This document shows, one piece after another, positions 51,330 through 60,230 of a DNA stretch of 64,000 nucleotides; within the stretch, counting starts at the first letter, position 1; every line of letters begins with the position of its first letter. Made by a program: the position numbers and the translations under genes. The notes below the pieces were generated by a model. That model made no database searches and was not told where the DNA came from. It saw nothing but the letters and a program-made list of their open reading frames with translations. Source of the DNA: Planctomycetota bacterium (GTDB lineage Bacteria; Planctomycetota; UBA1135; GCA-002686595); NCBI GenBank assembly GCA_029259595.1, contig JAJDEW010000150.1, forward strand, positions 1 through 64,000. The letters are read 5' to 3'.

Positions 51330-52303
51330 GCGAGGCCCAGGGTGCGCGCCAGGTAGGGATAGAGCGTCTCGGCCGCGACGGCGTGGCCAGCTTCGTTGGG
51401 GTGCTGGTCGTGCGGTCCGACCCACAGTGCCCGCTCGTCGCGACCGGCGAAGCCCTCGATCAGCGAGAGGACCGGGATTCCATCGCCCCGCGCGAAGTCG
51501 GCGATCTTCTCTTCGACGTCGTAGAAGCGGTAGTCACGCAGGCCGAAGAGCAGCGGGAAGATGACGAGCTGGAACTCGACGCCGGCCTCCTGGCAGGCGC
51601 GGTCGATCAGTCGCAGGCGATTGCGCATCGTGACCCAGCTCTTGGTCTCTTCGTCGTTCCCCAGATACGCGCGCCGGAACTGATCCAGGTACCAGTCGGA
51701 GAAGCGCTGCTCGAGCCCTTGCTCGAGCAGCGTGCGACCGACGTACGAAAAGCGGTACGCGAGGCGTCCGTCGACCTCGGACCGCAGCTCGTCGATCTTG
51801 TCCTGGTAGTAGCGCAGGGAAGTCGACAGCGAGGTGCCGTCGCGCAGGAAGAAGACGGCGACGACGACGTTCGGCCGGTAGCGCGGCAGGAGCTTCTCGA
51901 GGTAGACCAGCCAGTCCGAAGGAAACGACCCCGGAGCGCCCGCGTTGTAGAGATGAAAGCGACGGTCCGAACCGGCGGCCGCGGCCTCCGCGTTCAGGCG
52001 TGCTTCGATGCGCTCCGTGAAGCGGTCGTTCGCGTCCGGCACGCCCTGTCCGAACGTGAACGAATCGCCCAGGACGAGCACGCGTGTCGTGTGCTCGTCG
52101 AAGGCTTCGGGTGGCACGGGGTCCTCGCGGAAGCCGGCTCCGTTGCGTGGTGTGTAAGCGACCTCGCCGGGGCTCTCCACGCCCGAAAGGTCCAGCGCAG
52201 GCCGGTACACGAGCGCGGCCGCCAGCTCGAGCAGCCCGACGGCCAGGACGCAGGAGCCGATGAGGAGCGCGAGCTTCGTCGCTCGGTTGGAACTGCCTTT
52301 CAC
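51314..52303 (-). CDS. Membrane-anchored SGNH/GDSL hydrolase
   Basis: A 329-residue protein from GTG 52303 (no ATG in frame before the first helix). One membrane helix at ~10-32 is followed by an outside domain. Catalytic Ser81 is in LVLGDSFTFGQG, and Asp299 and His301 are in PHDQHPNEAGH. Interior oxyanion residues include an Asn in YNAGAPGSFP. SGNH proteins near glycan genes add or remove acetyl groups on surface sugars; that role here is inference. It overlaps the DUF5989 gene by 16 bases tail to tail and lies 175 bases downstream of the glycan operon. TATCCT at 52397-52402 (minus strand) is a possible -10 box. Confidence 0.85.
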   Translation of the reverse strand: MKGSSNRATKLALLIGSCVLAVGLLELAAALVYRPALDLSGVESPGEVAYTPRNGAGFREDPVPPEAFDEHTTRVLVLGDSFTFGQGVPDANDRFTERIEARLNAEAAAAGSDRRFHLYNAGAPGSFPSDWLVYLEKLLPRYRPNVVVAVFFLRDGTSLSTSLRYYQDKIDELRSEVDGRLAYRFSYVGRTLLEQGLEQRFSDWYLDQFRRAYLGNDEETKSWVTMRNRLRLIDRACQEAGVEFQLVIFPLLFGLRDYRFYDVEEKIADFARGDGIPVLSLIEGFAGRDERALWVGPHDQHPNEAGHAVAAETLYPYLARTLGLAQKGE

Positions 52304-52478
52304 GTGCTGACTTCCATGGGGAGCGGACGGTGGCCGGATCTCGGCTGGGTCCGGCGCGAAGGGTGCGCGAAGCGCGGGGTCGCGAGCGCTCGGGGGAGGA
52401 TAGCGCCGGGACGAGGACGGGGAGCCAGGGTGCCGGCAAAACGGGGGCGGCGCTGCGCGGCGCTGTCGGTCGAGCGGC

Positions 52479-54731
52479 TCACGAGCCGCGCGCTCCCCGT
52501 CGCGAAAGGCGCTGGCCCAGCAAGGCGTGTGCGCCGGTCGCGAGGCCGGCCAGGAGGAACAGGACTTGGGGGATCCAGGCCAGGCGTGACCACGGCAGGA
52601 AGCGAAGGACGACCTCGCGCGTTTGTGGCGGCACGAGCACACCCTGGTAGAAGTCGTCGATCCGCACCGTCGCGAGCTCGTCTTCGCCTGCGAAGGCACG
52701 CCAATCCGGGTGGTGTTGCTGACTGACGAAGAGCAGGGTCCGCTCGTCGAACGGCGTGAGCACGTAGCGCTGGCGATCGTCCTGGTTGTCCACGCGCGTC
52801 ACGCTCAGGCGCTGTGCCGCGCGTACGGAGCCAGGGATCACGGCGTCGTCCTCGTCGACGAGGTCGAAGCCGCGCACCTGCGCCTCGAGGATCGGCGGCC
52901 GGACCACGCGGTGAACGATGCGGTTGCGTCCGAACGGTCTGGCGACGGAAGGTGGAAGCTTCGTGCTGGCGAGCAGGGCCCCGATCCCGGCCGAATCGAA
53001 CGCGTCGGATTCCAGACCGCCGGTCGAGATGATCGTCGTGAAGAAGCGCCCGCCCGAGAACGTGCCGACCGAGCTCAGGCGCAGGGTCCAGTCCTGGTAG
53101 CGCTGCGACGTGAGCGAGTTGTAGGTATGGATGCTCCGCAGACCGAGCAGGGCGTCGTGGTTGGGTGGCAGCGGGACGAAGCCGTTCTTGCCCACGAAAG
53201 CCAGGCGCGAGCCGTCTTCCGTGGCGCGCCGGATCGTCTCGACCAGCGGCGACGTCAACGGGATGTCCGCGGGCTTGCGCGTCAGGATGAGGCGGTCGGC
53301 CTGGAGCAACGTCGAGACGAGGACCGCGCTCACGAGCCAGGTCGCACGTCCCGTCCAGGCGAAGGCGGTCGTCAGGAGGACCACGACGCCTCCGAAGACG
53401 ACGTAGGGCCAGGCGGCAGGATGCGCGCTCGCTGCGAGGCAACCGAACGTCAAGGCTGCCGGCACCACCACGCACGCGACGCGCACGAGGCGCCCGCCGG
53501 CGGCGCCGCGCAGGAGGGCATCCGCGGCGTACGCCATGAGCAGGATCATCGGGATCCAGGCTCCATCGAGCGGATTGAAGCGCGAAAAGTGCAGACCGCC
53601 GTAGAGCCAGCCGAGCCGGTAGGCGGCCGGCCAGACGGCCAGGGTCAGGGTGGCGAGAACGAAGAGCCAGAGCGGCCAGAGGCGTCGCGCGAGGCGGGGG
53701 ACGAGCGCGACGAAGACGAGCGTCGCGACCACTGGCGACCACGAGAGCCCGGTGAAGTAGGTCGGGTAGTCCTGCTCGATCGGGTTGCCGTACCAGAAGG
53801 CGTCGAACCACAGCACGACGAAGTCGAACAACTCCTGGGGATTCGCGATCGCGAGGAGCCCGGGCACGAAGAACTCGAACTCGGTCTGCCCGCGGGCGGA
53901 GGCGGCGGAGGTCGCGACGAGGTCCGCCAGCACCGGGGCCGCGGCGACGCTTCCGACCAGAACGGCCGCACCGATCCCTGCCAGTCGCGCGACCTTCTCG
54001 GACCAGGTCAGCGGGCTGCGCCAGAGGCCGACCAAGGTGTAGCCGACCAGGATGTAGGCGTGGAAGACCGTGTGCTGCGGATAGGCCGACAGGAGCAGGC
54101 AATGCACGAAGAAGGCCAGCGCGAGGGCGCGCGCGAGCGTGAGCTCGCGCCGGATGCAGGTCACGATCCAGAGCAAGGCCGTGGTCCAGCACACGCCCCA
54201 GAGGAACATCACGTACCAGTGGCGGTAGGCGATCAGGACTCCGAGCGACAGCGAGAGCGCGCCAGCGAAGCAGGCGGCCGGATGCAGCCGCAAAGACCGC
54301 AACAGGAGGTAGCCGAACAACGCGGTCAGGGCCACGGCGAGGCCGAACGACAGCGTGTAGAACACGAAGGCGTCGCGCGTCAGCCAGGACAGGACGAGGC
54401 TCGGGACGAAGACCTTGCTGGGCCCCGCGATGTGCGCGGCGGGGCGCCCCAGCTCGTTGTTCGGCGACCACGTCGGCAACCACCCGGCCGAATCGCTCTG
54501 GAGATGGAATTGGATCTCCGGCAAGAACCACCAGCCGAGGTCGGTGTAGAGCCGGATGACCGGGCGCTCGTCGCTGGGGATTCCGACCTCGGGGCCGTTG
54601 TCGTACGAATAGATGACCTCCCCGCGCCACGCGATGGAACCGAACACGAAAACGAGCGTCAGCGCCAGCAGCGCCAGAGCACGTCCGTGTCCGAAGGTCG
54701 TGGGGCGAGCGGGCTCGGGGGCGTCGGTCAT
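52479..54731 (-). CDS. Polytopic membrane protein, YfhO/glycosyltransferase-like
   Basis: A 750-residue integral membrane protein with about 12 helices. It carries an early outside loop with charged residues (YSYDNGPEVGIPSDERP), as in membrane glycosyltransferases of the GT-C or YfhO kind. Hydrophobic segments such as SFGLAVALTALFGYLLL and GLLAIANPQELFDFVVL occupy residues ~20-500. The C-terminal ~230 residues form an outside beta-rich domain. YfhO-type proteins help glycosylate teichoic acids or lipids, so a role in moving or attaching a lipid-linked sugar is likely. The ATG overlaps the next gene's stop by 4 bases (ATGA). Confidence 0.75.
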   Translation of the reverse strand: MTDAPEPARPTTFGHGRALALLALTLVFVFGSIAWRGEVIYSYDNGPEVGIPSDERPVIRLYTDLGWWFLPEIQFHLQSDSAGWLPTWSPNNELGRPAAHIAGPSKVFVPSLVLSWLTRDAFVFYTLSFGLAVALTALFGYLLLRSLRLHPAACFAGALSLSLGVLIAYRHWYVMFLWGVCWTTALLWIVTCIRRELTLARALALAFFVHCLLLSAYPQHTVFHAYILVGYTLVGLWRSPLTWSEKVARLAGIGAAVLVGSVAAAPVLADLVATSAASARGQTEFEFFVPGLLAIANPQELFDFVVLWFDAFWYGNPIEQDYPTYFTGLSWSPVVATLVFVALVPRLARRLWPLWLFVLATLTLAVWPAAYRLGWLYGGLHFSRFNPLDGAWIPMILLMAYAADALLRGAAGGRLVRVACVVVPAALTFGCLAASAHPAAWPYVVFGGVVVLLTTAFAWTGRATWLVSAVLVSTLLQADRLILTRKPADIPLTSPLVETIRRATEDGSRLAFVGKNGFVPLPPNHDALLGLRSIHTYNSLTSQRYQDWTLRLSSVGTFSGGRFFTTIISTGGLESDAFDSAGIGALLASTKLPPSVARPFGRNRIVHRVVRPPILEAQVRGFDLVDEDDAVIPGSVRAAQRLSVTRVDNQDDRQRYVLTPFDERTLLFVSQQHHPDWRAFAGEDELATVRIDDFYQGVLVPPQTREVVLRFLPWSRLAWIPQVLFLLAGLATGAHALLGQRLSRRGARGS

Positions 54732-56341
54732 CGTCCCTCACCGGTCTTCGCCGCGCGCCGGCGGCGCAGCTCGGCCACGCCTTCCGGGTCCTTGAAGACG
54801 ACGGCTCCGGTCTGGAATTCGCCGACGCGAACGAGGCCGACCGCGCGCAGCGCGGAGGGCGTGAGCTTCGTGCCGAGATCGCTCGCGGGCACGATCAGCG
54901 TCCCGATCGCGAAGCGCTCCGCGAGGACCCGCAGCGTGCCGTCGTTCTCCGGCACGAAGCACCAACGCACGGGGTAGTGGCGCAGCGTGTACGTGATGCC
55001 GTACTCGGCCGGCGACACGAGCAGCTTCGTGTCGTCGTGTCCGAAGAACTCCATGCCGTCGGTGTAGAAGGCGGGCGTCGCGAGGACGACTTCGTCCGCG
55101 CGCCGCAGCGTGCCGAAGACGCTGGCCGCGACCAACGGGACGAGCAGGCCGCCGTAGCAGGCCAGGCGCAGGCCGCGGCCGCGGGTCGCGAGGGTTCGGA
55201 CCAGGGGTTCGAACAGGGAAGCCGCGGCGATGACCGTGAACGGAAAGGCGAACAGGATGAAGCGGATCGTCACGTGCTTGAAGGCGACGTGCGTCACGAT
55301 CAAAAGGCCGAACGTGACGAGCGACAGCAGGCCGGCGCCCAGCGCGAAGCCGTCACGGCCGCGGTGAACGCCGAAGGCGACCAGGGCGAGCAGTGCGAAC
55401 AGGAGGCCGACGAGAACGAAGACGGGTTCGGTCAGCTCGCCGGCGCGTTCGGTCACCCGCTCCCCGAACAGCTCGAGGTTGCGGTGAGTGTTCGCGACGA
55501 GGGCTTCCAGCAACTCACCGGTCGTCGGTTCGGGCAGCTCGCGCTCACGCATCAAGTCGGTGAAGTTCGTCTCGCCGGTCACGAGCCACGAGACGAAGGC
55601 GGCCTGCTTGCCGGTCGTGGTCTGCCACTTGTACAGGCCGCCCAGGAGCACGACCGAGCCCAGGGCGGCGAGGGCGAGCGGGCGCACGCTGGCACGACCG
55701 CTGCGCGACAGGGCGTAGAGACCCATCGGGACGGCCAGGAACGCGCCCGTTTCCCGGAACAGGAAGGGCGGGACGAGCAGCAGCGGGATCCAGAGCACGC
55801 GCGTTCGTTCGGGCAGGCGCAGGAAGGCGTAGAACGATGCCAGGGCGACGAGCGCGGAGGCCGGCTCGGACATGGCCGTGAAGGCGAAGGCGATGTCGAG
55901 CGGGTAGGCGAGGAAGAAGACGGCCGCCAGCACGCCGACGGCCGCGCTGTAGATGCGCCTTCCGATCAGGAAGACGAGCACGGCCGAGAGCACGTACGAC
56001 GCCAGGCTGGGCAGGATCCACACGATGTCGGCGGAGCCGAGCAAGCGGTAGGCGCCGGCCAGGACCGCGTAGTAGCCCGGCATGTAGACGCGCCAGTTCG
56101 GCGTGTCCAGGAAGGCGGGCGTGACGAGGTGGCTACGTAGCTCGGCGTGGTCCGCGAACCAGCGCGCGGTCGTGATGTAGCCGACCTGGTCGTTCAGGCC
56201 GTAGACGTGCAGTTCGCTCGGCCGGAAGACGGGCGACCAGGCGCACAGCACGAGCACCGCGAGCAAGCCGACGAAGAGGGCCGCGCGCCCTCCTCCGCTC
56301 ACAGCGCTCGCAGCGGAGGCTCGCTCGGGTTCCGACTCCAT
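54728..56341 (-). CDS. Polytopic membrane glycosyltransferase-like protein (GT39/ArnT type)
   Basis: A 537-residue protein with ~11 membrane helices. After the first helix comes NDQVGYITTARWFADHAELR, where acidic and aromatic residues lie at the expected catalytic loop position of GT-C enzymes (often D/E-D). Later helices and an outside domain at ~440-537 (ATPAFYTDGMEFFGHDDTK; VVFKDPEGVAEL) complete it. Such enzymes transfer a sugar from a lipid carrier on the outer membrane face. A TAGGAT box lies 8 bases before the ATG. The ATGA overlap with the next gene shows coupling. Confidence 0.75.
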   Translation of the reverse strand: MESEPERASAASAVSGGGRAALFVGLLAVLVLCAWSPVFRPSELHVYGLNDQVGYITTARWFADHAELRSHLVTPAFLDTPNWRVYMPGYYAVLAGAYRLLGSADIVWILPSLASYVLSAVLVFLIGRRIYSAAVGVLAAVFFLAYPLDIAFAFTAMSEPASALVALASFYAFLRLPERTRVLWIPLLLVPPFLFRETGAFLAVPMGLYALSRSGRASVRPLALAALGSVVLLGGLYKWQTTTGKQAAFVSWLVTGETNFTDLMRERELPEPTTGELLEALVANTHRNLELFGERVTERAGELTEPVFVLVGLLFALLALVAFGVHRGRDGFALGAGLLSLVTFGLLIVTHVAFKHVTIRFILFAFPFTVIAAASLFEPLVRTLATRGRGLRLACYGGLLVPLVAASVFGTLRRADEVVLATPAFYTDGMEFFGHDDTKLLVSPAEYGITYTLRHYPVRWCFVPENDGTLRVLAERFAIGTLIVPASDLGTKLTPSALRAVGLVRVGEFQTGAVVFKDPEGVAELRRRRAAKTGEGR

Positions 56342-56349
56342 CGGGCGGA

Positions 56350-56355
56350 ATCCTA
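56350..56355 (-). promoter_or_regulatory. Candidate -10 box TAGGAT
   Basis: On the minus strand, TAGGAT precedes the ATG at 56341 by 8 bases. It may be an internal promoter for the last genes of the glycan operon. Confidence 0.4.
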
Positions 56356-56438
56356 GCCGAGCTCGCGCGAGGGCTCACGGGACGGCGTCGATTTCGTCCC
56401 GGGACCGCGTGAGTCGCGGCGGGACGAGCGAGCGACGC

Positions 56439-57215
56439 TCAAATGCGCTCGGTCTCGAGCGAGCGGCGCCACGGCCGCAGGTAGCCCGAAAAGCGATAGC
56501 GCGCGAGCTGGCGCAGGAATTCCCAGCAAGTGCTGGCCCGGACGTGGGAGAGTCCGGTGCCGCGCATGCGCGCGAAGGCGTTCATCTCGAGCACCCGCAC
56601 GCCCATGTACTGGGCCTTGATCAGGATCTCGGGGTCGAGGAACCAGCGCTCGGACGAGAGCTGCATGCGTTCGAGCGTCGAGCGGTGAACGATCTTGGGC
56701 GTGCCGTTGACGTCGATCGAGCCGAGGCGCGGGTACAGGCAGCAGACCAGCCCGTTGTACGCGATCGAAACCAGCTTGCGGGCCAGCCCGTCCATCCGAA
56801 AGCGCCTGCGGATCTTGCCGAGCGTCTTGGGCCCGCAGGGCGCCAAGGCCTGGAAGAGCCGTACGACGTCCTCCGCGTCGACCTGGCCGTCGGCCGGCAG
56901 GAAGCCGATCCAGGGCGCGCGGGCGTGGGGGATGCCGGCGAGCAGACCGAAGCCGTAGCCGCGGTTCGTTGCGACCGTCACCGGCACGATCGGCAGGCCC
57001 GTCGCCTGGAGCTCGCGGAGCTTGTTCGGCGTCCCGTCGCTGGACCCGTTGTCGACCCCGACCAGCTCGAGCGCGATGCCCGCCTGCTCGAAGGCCGCCG
57101 CGAGTTGCGGAAACGTATAGGGGATCGCTTCGACCTCGTTGTAGCAGGGGATGATGATCGAGAGCTCGGGCGTCCCCGGTGCCGTTCGCGTGGTCGACGA
57201 TCCGGTCTCGGTCAT
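56439..57215 (-). CDS. Family 2 glycosyltransferase
   Basis: A 258-residue GT-A fold transferase with motifs LSIIIPCYNEVEAIPY, VDNGSSDGTPNKLREL and FLPADGQVDAEDVV (the D-x-D-like nucleotide-sugar site). Later FLDPEILIKAQYMGVRVLEM is typical of the dolichol-phosphate-mannose-synthase type. No long membrane part, so probably cytoplasmic or peripheral. It overlaps the dehydratase stop by 4 bases (ATGA). It may move the CDP-linked sugar of this cluster to a lipid or glycan. The acceptor is unknown. Confidence 0.88.
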   Translation of the reverse strand: MTETGSSTTRTAPGTPELSIIIPCYNEVEAIPYTFPQLAAAFEQAGIALELVGVDNGSSDGTPNKLRELQATGLPIVPVTVATNRGYGFGLLAGIPHARAPWIGFLPADGQVDAEDVVRLFQALAPCGPKTLGKIRRRFRMDGLARKLVSIAYNGLVCCLYPRLGSIDVNGTPKIVHRSTLERMQLSSERWFLDPEILIKAQYMGVRVLEMNAFARMRGTGLSHVRASTCWEFLRQLARYRFSGYLRPWRRSLETERI

Positions 57216-58198
57216 GAAACGCCGCCGAGCTCGTGCTCGCGGTACCAGTCCACCGTGCGGCGCAGACCGTCCTCGAGCGTGAAAGCCGGTCGCCAGCCGA
57301 GGACCTCGTGGGCCTTCGTGCAGTCGAGCGTCTGGGCCGCGATCTCGTTCGAGGCGGTGTTCTGGACCTCGGGTTCGAGGTCTTCCCGTCCGGTGGCGGC
57401 GAGGACCGCGGCGACCATCTCGAGCACGCTCTTGGGCGTCGACGTGCCGAAGTTGAAGGCCTGACCCGCGAGATCGAGCCCACGCAGGTTCTCCGCCAGG
57501 CAGATATAGGCCGCGACCGCGTCCTCGACGTAGAAGTAGTCGCGGACGAGCTGGCCGTTGCTGCGCACGATCGGGCGCTCGCCGTGGAGCGCGGAACGGA
57601 TCGTGCCGGGCACGATGCGGCTGTAGTTCAGGTCGCCGCCCCCGTACAGGTTCCCGCAGCGCGTCGTGGCGACCGGGACGCCGAAGGACGTGGCGTAGGA
57701 CAGCGCCAAAAGCTCCGAGCAGGCCTTCGACGCGTCGTAGGGGTAGCGTCCCTGCAGCGCGAAGTCCTCGGTGTACGGCAGCGTCGCGTGCTCGCCATAG
57801 GCCTTGTCGCTCGAGGCGAGCACCACGCCTCGGACCAGCGAGCTGCACGTGCGGCACGCCTCGAGCAGGTTCCAGGTGCCCTTGATGTTGGCTTCGAAGG
57901 TGGACAGGACCGAGCGCGAGGCCGTGCCGACGATGGTCTGGGCCGCGAGGTGGAAGACGGTGTCGATCTCGTACTCGTTGACGGCGCGCAGGACTCCTTC
58001 GTAGTTCTCGAGGCGTTCGTGCACCACGTTGACGCGCTCGATCGTGCCGGTCGTGACGAGCCGGCTGCGTGGAACGCGGTCGCGGACCAGACAGGTGACG
58101 TCGGCGCCGCGCGCAACGAGCTCTTGGGTCAGCCAGGAGCCGAGCAAACCCGTGGCGCCCGTGACGAGCACCTTGCGATTCGTCCAGGAGAAGCTCAT
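57212..58198 (-). CDS. rfbG: CDP-glucose 4,6-dehydratase-like SDR enzyme
   Basis: A 328-residue short-chain dehydrogenase-type NAD enzyme. The N-terminal glycine motif is VTGATGLLGSWL, and the catalytic Ser-x-Lys region is VLASSDKAYGEHATLPY with Tyr-Lys in YPYDASKACSELL. The SSDKAYG stretch is typical of CDP-glucose 4,6-dehydratases, and the gene directly follows a CDP-glucose synthetase, supporting 4-keto-6-deoxy formation. It overlaps its neighbours on both sides by 4 bases. NDP specificity is inferred from neighbours. Confidence 0.85.
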   Translation of the reverse strand: MSFSWTNRKVLVTGATGLLGSWLTQELVARGADVTCLVRDRVPRSRLVTTGTIERVNVVHERLENYEGVLRAVNEYEIDTVFHLAAQTIVGTASRSVLSTFEANIKGTWNLLEACRTCSSLVRGVVLASSDKAYGEHATLPYTEDFALQGRYPYDASKACSELLALSYATSFGVPVATTRCGNLYGGGDLNYSRIVPGTIRSALHGERPIVRSNGQLVRDYFYVEDAVAAYICLAENLRGLDLAGQAFNFGTSTPKSVLEMVAAVLAATGREDLEPEVQNTASNEIAAQTLDCTKAHEVLGWRPAFTLEDGLRRTVDWYREHELGGVS

Positions 58199-59007
58199 GT
58201 CCAGCGCTTCCAGGGGGCCTCGTCGCGGTCCCAGAGCCCGTTGAGGGCCTGGACTTCCTTGAAGGTGTCCATGCACTGCCAGAAGCCGCCGTGCGAGTAA
58301 AGCGCCATCTCGCCGTCGGCCGCGAGCGCGTTGAACGGCTCGTGTTCGAGAATGCAGCCCGCGTCGGAGGACAGGTAGTCGAAGACTTCCTTCTGGAAGA
58401 CGAAGAACCCCCCGCTCGTGAGATCGTTCATCAGCGGCTTCTCCTGGAAGTACGTGACGATGCCGCCGTCGTCGACCTTGACCAAGCCGTACTTCGAGTG
58501 CGGATGGAAGCCCGTCAAGGTCCCGATCTTGCCGCGCGAGCGGTGGAAGGCCACCAGCGCGTCGAGGTCGACGTCCGACAGCCCGTCGCAGTAGTTGGCG
58601 AGGAACGTGTCGCCGTCGATCAGGTGCTTGATCCGATGCAGGCGGCCGCCGGTCTGGGTGTCCTGCCCCGTGTCCACGAACGAGACCTCCCAGTCCTCGA
58701 CCTCCGAGGCGTGGGGGATGATCTCGGGCTCCCGGCCGCCGAAGCGCAGCGTGAAGTCCTCGTTCATCCAGCGATAGTTGAGGAAGTACTCCTTGATCAT
58801 CCCGCCGCGGTACCCGAGGCAGAGGATGAAGCGCCGGTAACCGAAGGCGTGGTAGTGACGCATCAGGTGCCACAGGACCGGCTTGCCGCCGATCTCGACC
58901 AACGCCTTGGGGCGAAACTCGGTCTCCTCGCGCATGCGCGTGCCCTGTCCACCGCAAAGGATGACGACCTGCTCGCGCTTGAGTCCTTGGCCGGCCGCGC
59001 CGGTCAC
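58195..59007 (-). CDS. rfbF: Glucose-1-phosphate cytidylyltransferase
   Basis: A 270-residue nucleotidyltransferase. VVILCGGQGTRMREETEFRP is the nucleotide-binding loop, KALVEIGGKPVLWHLMRHY the next conserved segment, and SYFVDTGQDTQTGGRL-type and LANYCDGLSDVDL (metal Asp) follow, with the family's EKPLMNDLTSGGFFVF. It makes CDP-glucose from CTP and glucose-1-phosphate. The start is GTG 59007, in a GTGA overlap with the preceding methyltransferase stop. It feeds the 4,6-dehydratase downstream. Confidence 0.93.
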   Translation of the reverse strand: MTGAAGQGLKREQVVILCGGQGTRMREETEFRPKALVEIGGKPVLWHLMRHYHAFGYRRFILCLGYRGGMIKEYFLNYRWMNEDFTLRFGGREPEIIPHASEVEDWEVSFVDTGQDTQTGGRLHRIKHLIDGDTFLANYCDGLSDVDLDALVAFHRSRGKIGTLTGFHPHSKYGLVKVDDGGIVTYFQEKPLMNDLTSGGFFVFQKEVFDYLSSDAGCILEHEPFNALAADGEMALYSHGGFWQCMDTFKEVQALNGLWDRDEAPWKRWT

Positions 59008-60230
59008 GTGAGGATCCTCGGCGTGGGAATCGGAAGCAGGAAGCGGCCGCCCTTGCGGGTGTAGTCCTCTTCTTGCTTCATGATTTCGGGAGCGATGTTC
59101 CAGGGCAGGATCAAGGCGTGGTCGGGCACGTCTTCGGCCAGGACGCGCACGTCCTTCACCGGCAGGTGCATCCCCGGCGTGAGCGTGCCGACCTTGAGCG
59201 AATTGCGGTCGACAGTGTACTCGACCAGGTCCGTCCCGATCCCGCAGTAGTTGAGGAGGGTGTTGCCCTTGGCCGGCGCACCATAGGCCGCGATGCGGCG
59301 CCCCTTCGCGCGCAGCCCTTCGAGCAAGGCACGCAGCTCGTCGCGATTGCGAGCGACGGCTTGCGCGAAGGCGTGATAGGTGGCCAGGTCCTCGAGCCCG
59401 CGGGCCCGCTCGGACGCGATGCGCTCGGCGACGCAGGCCGCGTGCTCACGACCGGGTCGGGCCAGGAGACGGAGGCTCCCGCCGTGCACGGGATGCTCCT
59501 GGACGTCGAAGATCGCGAGCCCCTGGCGCCCGAAGGCGTCGGCCAGGGCACGGACCGAGAAGTAGGACAGGTGCTCGTGATAGATGGTGTCGTACTCGAG
59601 TCGTTCGAGCAGGTGGACGAGGTAGGGCACCTCGATGCTGACGACGCCGACCGGTTCGACCGCGATCCGGCAGCCTTCCAGCACGCCGGCCAGATCCGGA
59701 ACGTGCGCCAGGACGTTGTTGCCGCAGATCAGGGCGGCAGGGCCGTATTCGTCCCGCAACTCGCGGGCGCACTGCGCACCGAAGAAGCGCGCCACGCTGT
59801 CGACACCGCGCTCCTTGGCGGCGACGACGAGGTTGGTCGCGGGTTCGATGCCGAGCGTCCGCACACCGCGGCGCGCGAAGGCGGACAGCAGGGTGCCGTC
59901 GTTGCTCGCGATCTCCATGACGAGATCCGTGGGCCCGAGCCGCAGGTCGTGCACGTGCGTCGAGGCGTGCTCGTCGAAGTGGGCGACCATCGTCGCGGAG
60001 GCGCCGGTCATGTAGACGTAGTCCGCGAAGAGGATCTCCGGCGGCACGGACTCGGAGAGCTGCACGAGGCCGCACGTGCGGCACACGAGCAGCTCGAGCG
60101 GCCACGTGGGCTCGGGCCACGTTTCGTGTTCAGGGCGAACGAAGGCGTTGGCGAGCGGCGTCGAGCCGAGGTCGAGGACCAGCTCGCGCTCCGTTCCCGC
60201 GCAGTTGAGGCAGGCGTCGGTGCGCGTCAC
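59004..60230 (-). CDS. SAM-dependent C-methyltransferase (deoxysugar type)
   Basis: A 408-residue protein of the type that methylates NDP-keto-deoxysugars. The N-terminal zinc region has Cys pairs (ACLNCAGTE; LLVCRTCGLVQL). The SAM fold follows (LVMEIASNDGTLLSAFARRG; LGIEPATNLVVAAKERGVDS), then a helical middle. The C-terminal Rossmann-like part ends GRRIAAYGAPAKGNTLLNYC and DHALILPWNIAPEI, with the His-containing HEHLSYF segment in the active site region. The start is GTG 60230 in a GTGA overlap. It likely builds a branched sugar. Acceptor specificity is inferred. Confidence 0.88.
   Translation of the reverse strand: MTRTDACLNCAGTERELVLDLGSTPLANAFVRPEHETWPEPTWPLELLVCRTCGLVQLSESVPPEILFADYVYMTGASATMVAHFDEHASTHVHDLRLGPTDLVMEIASNDGTLLSAFARRGVRTLGIEPATNLVVAAKERGVDSVARFFGAQCARELRDEYGPAALICGNNVLAHVPDLAGVLEGCRIAVEPVGVVSIEVPYLVHLLERLEYDTIYHEHLSYFSVRALADAFGRQGLAIFDVQEHPVHGGSLRLLARPGREHAACVAERIASERARGLEDLATYHAFAQAVARNRDELRALLEGLRAKGRRIAAYGAPAKGNTLLNYCGIGTDLVEYTVDRNSLKVGTLTPGMHLPVKDVRVLAEDVPDHALILPWNIAPEIMKQEEDYTRKGGRFLLPIPTPRILT

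Noticed and set aside
53000-55500. Plus-strand long frames over the membrane-protein genes
   Set aside because: Compositional shadows of hydrophobic minus-strand genes; rich in Arg, Glu and Gln with no domains.
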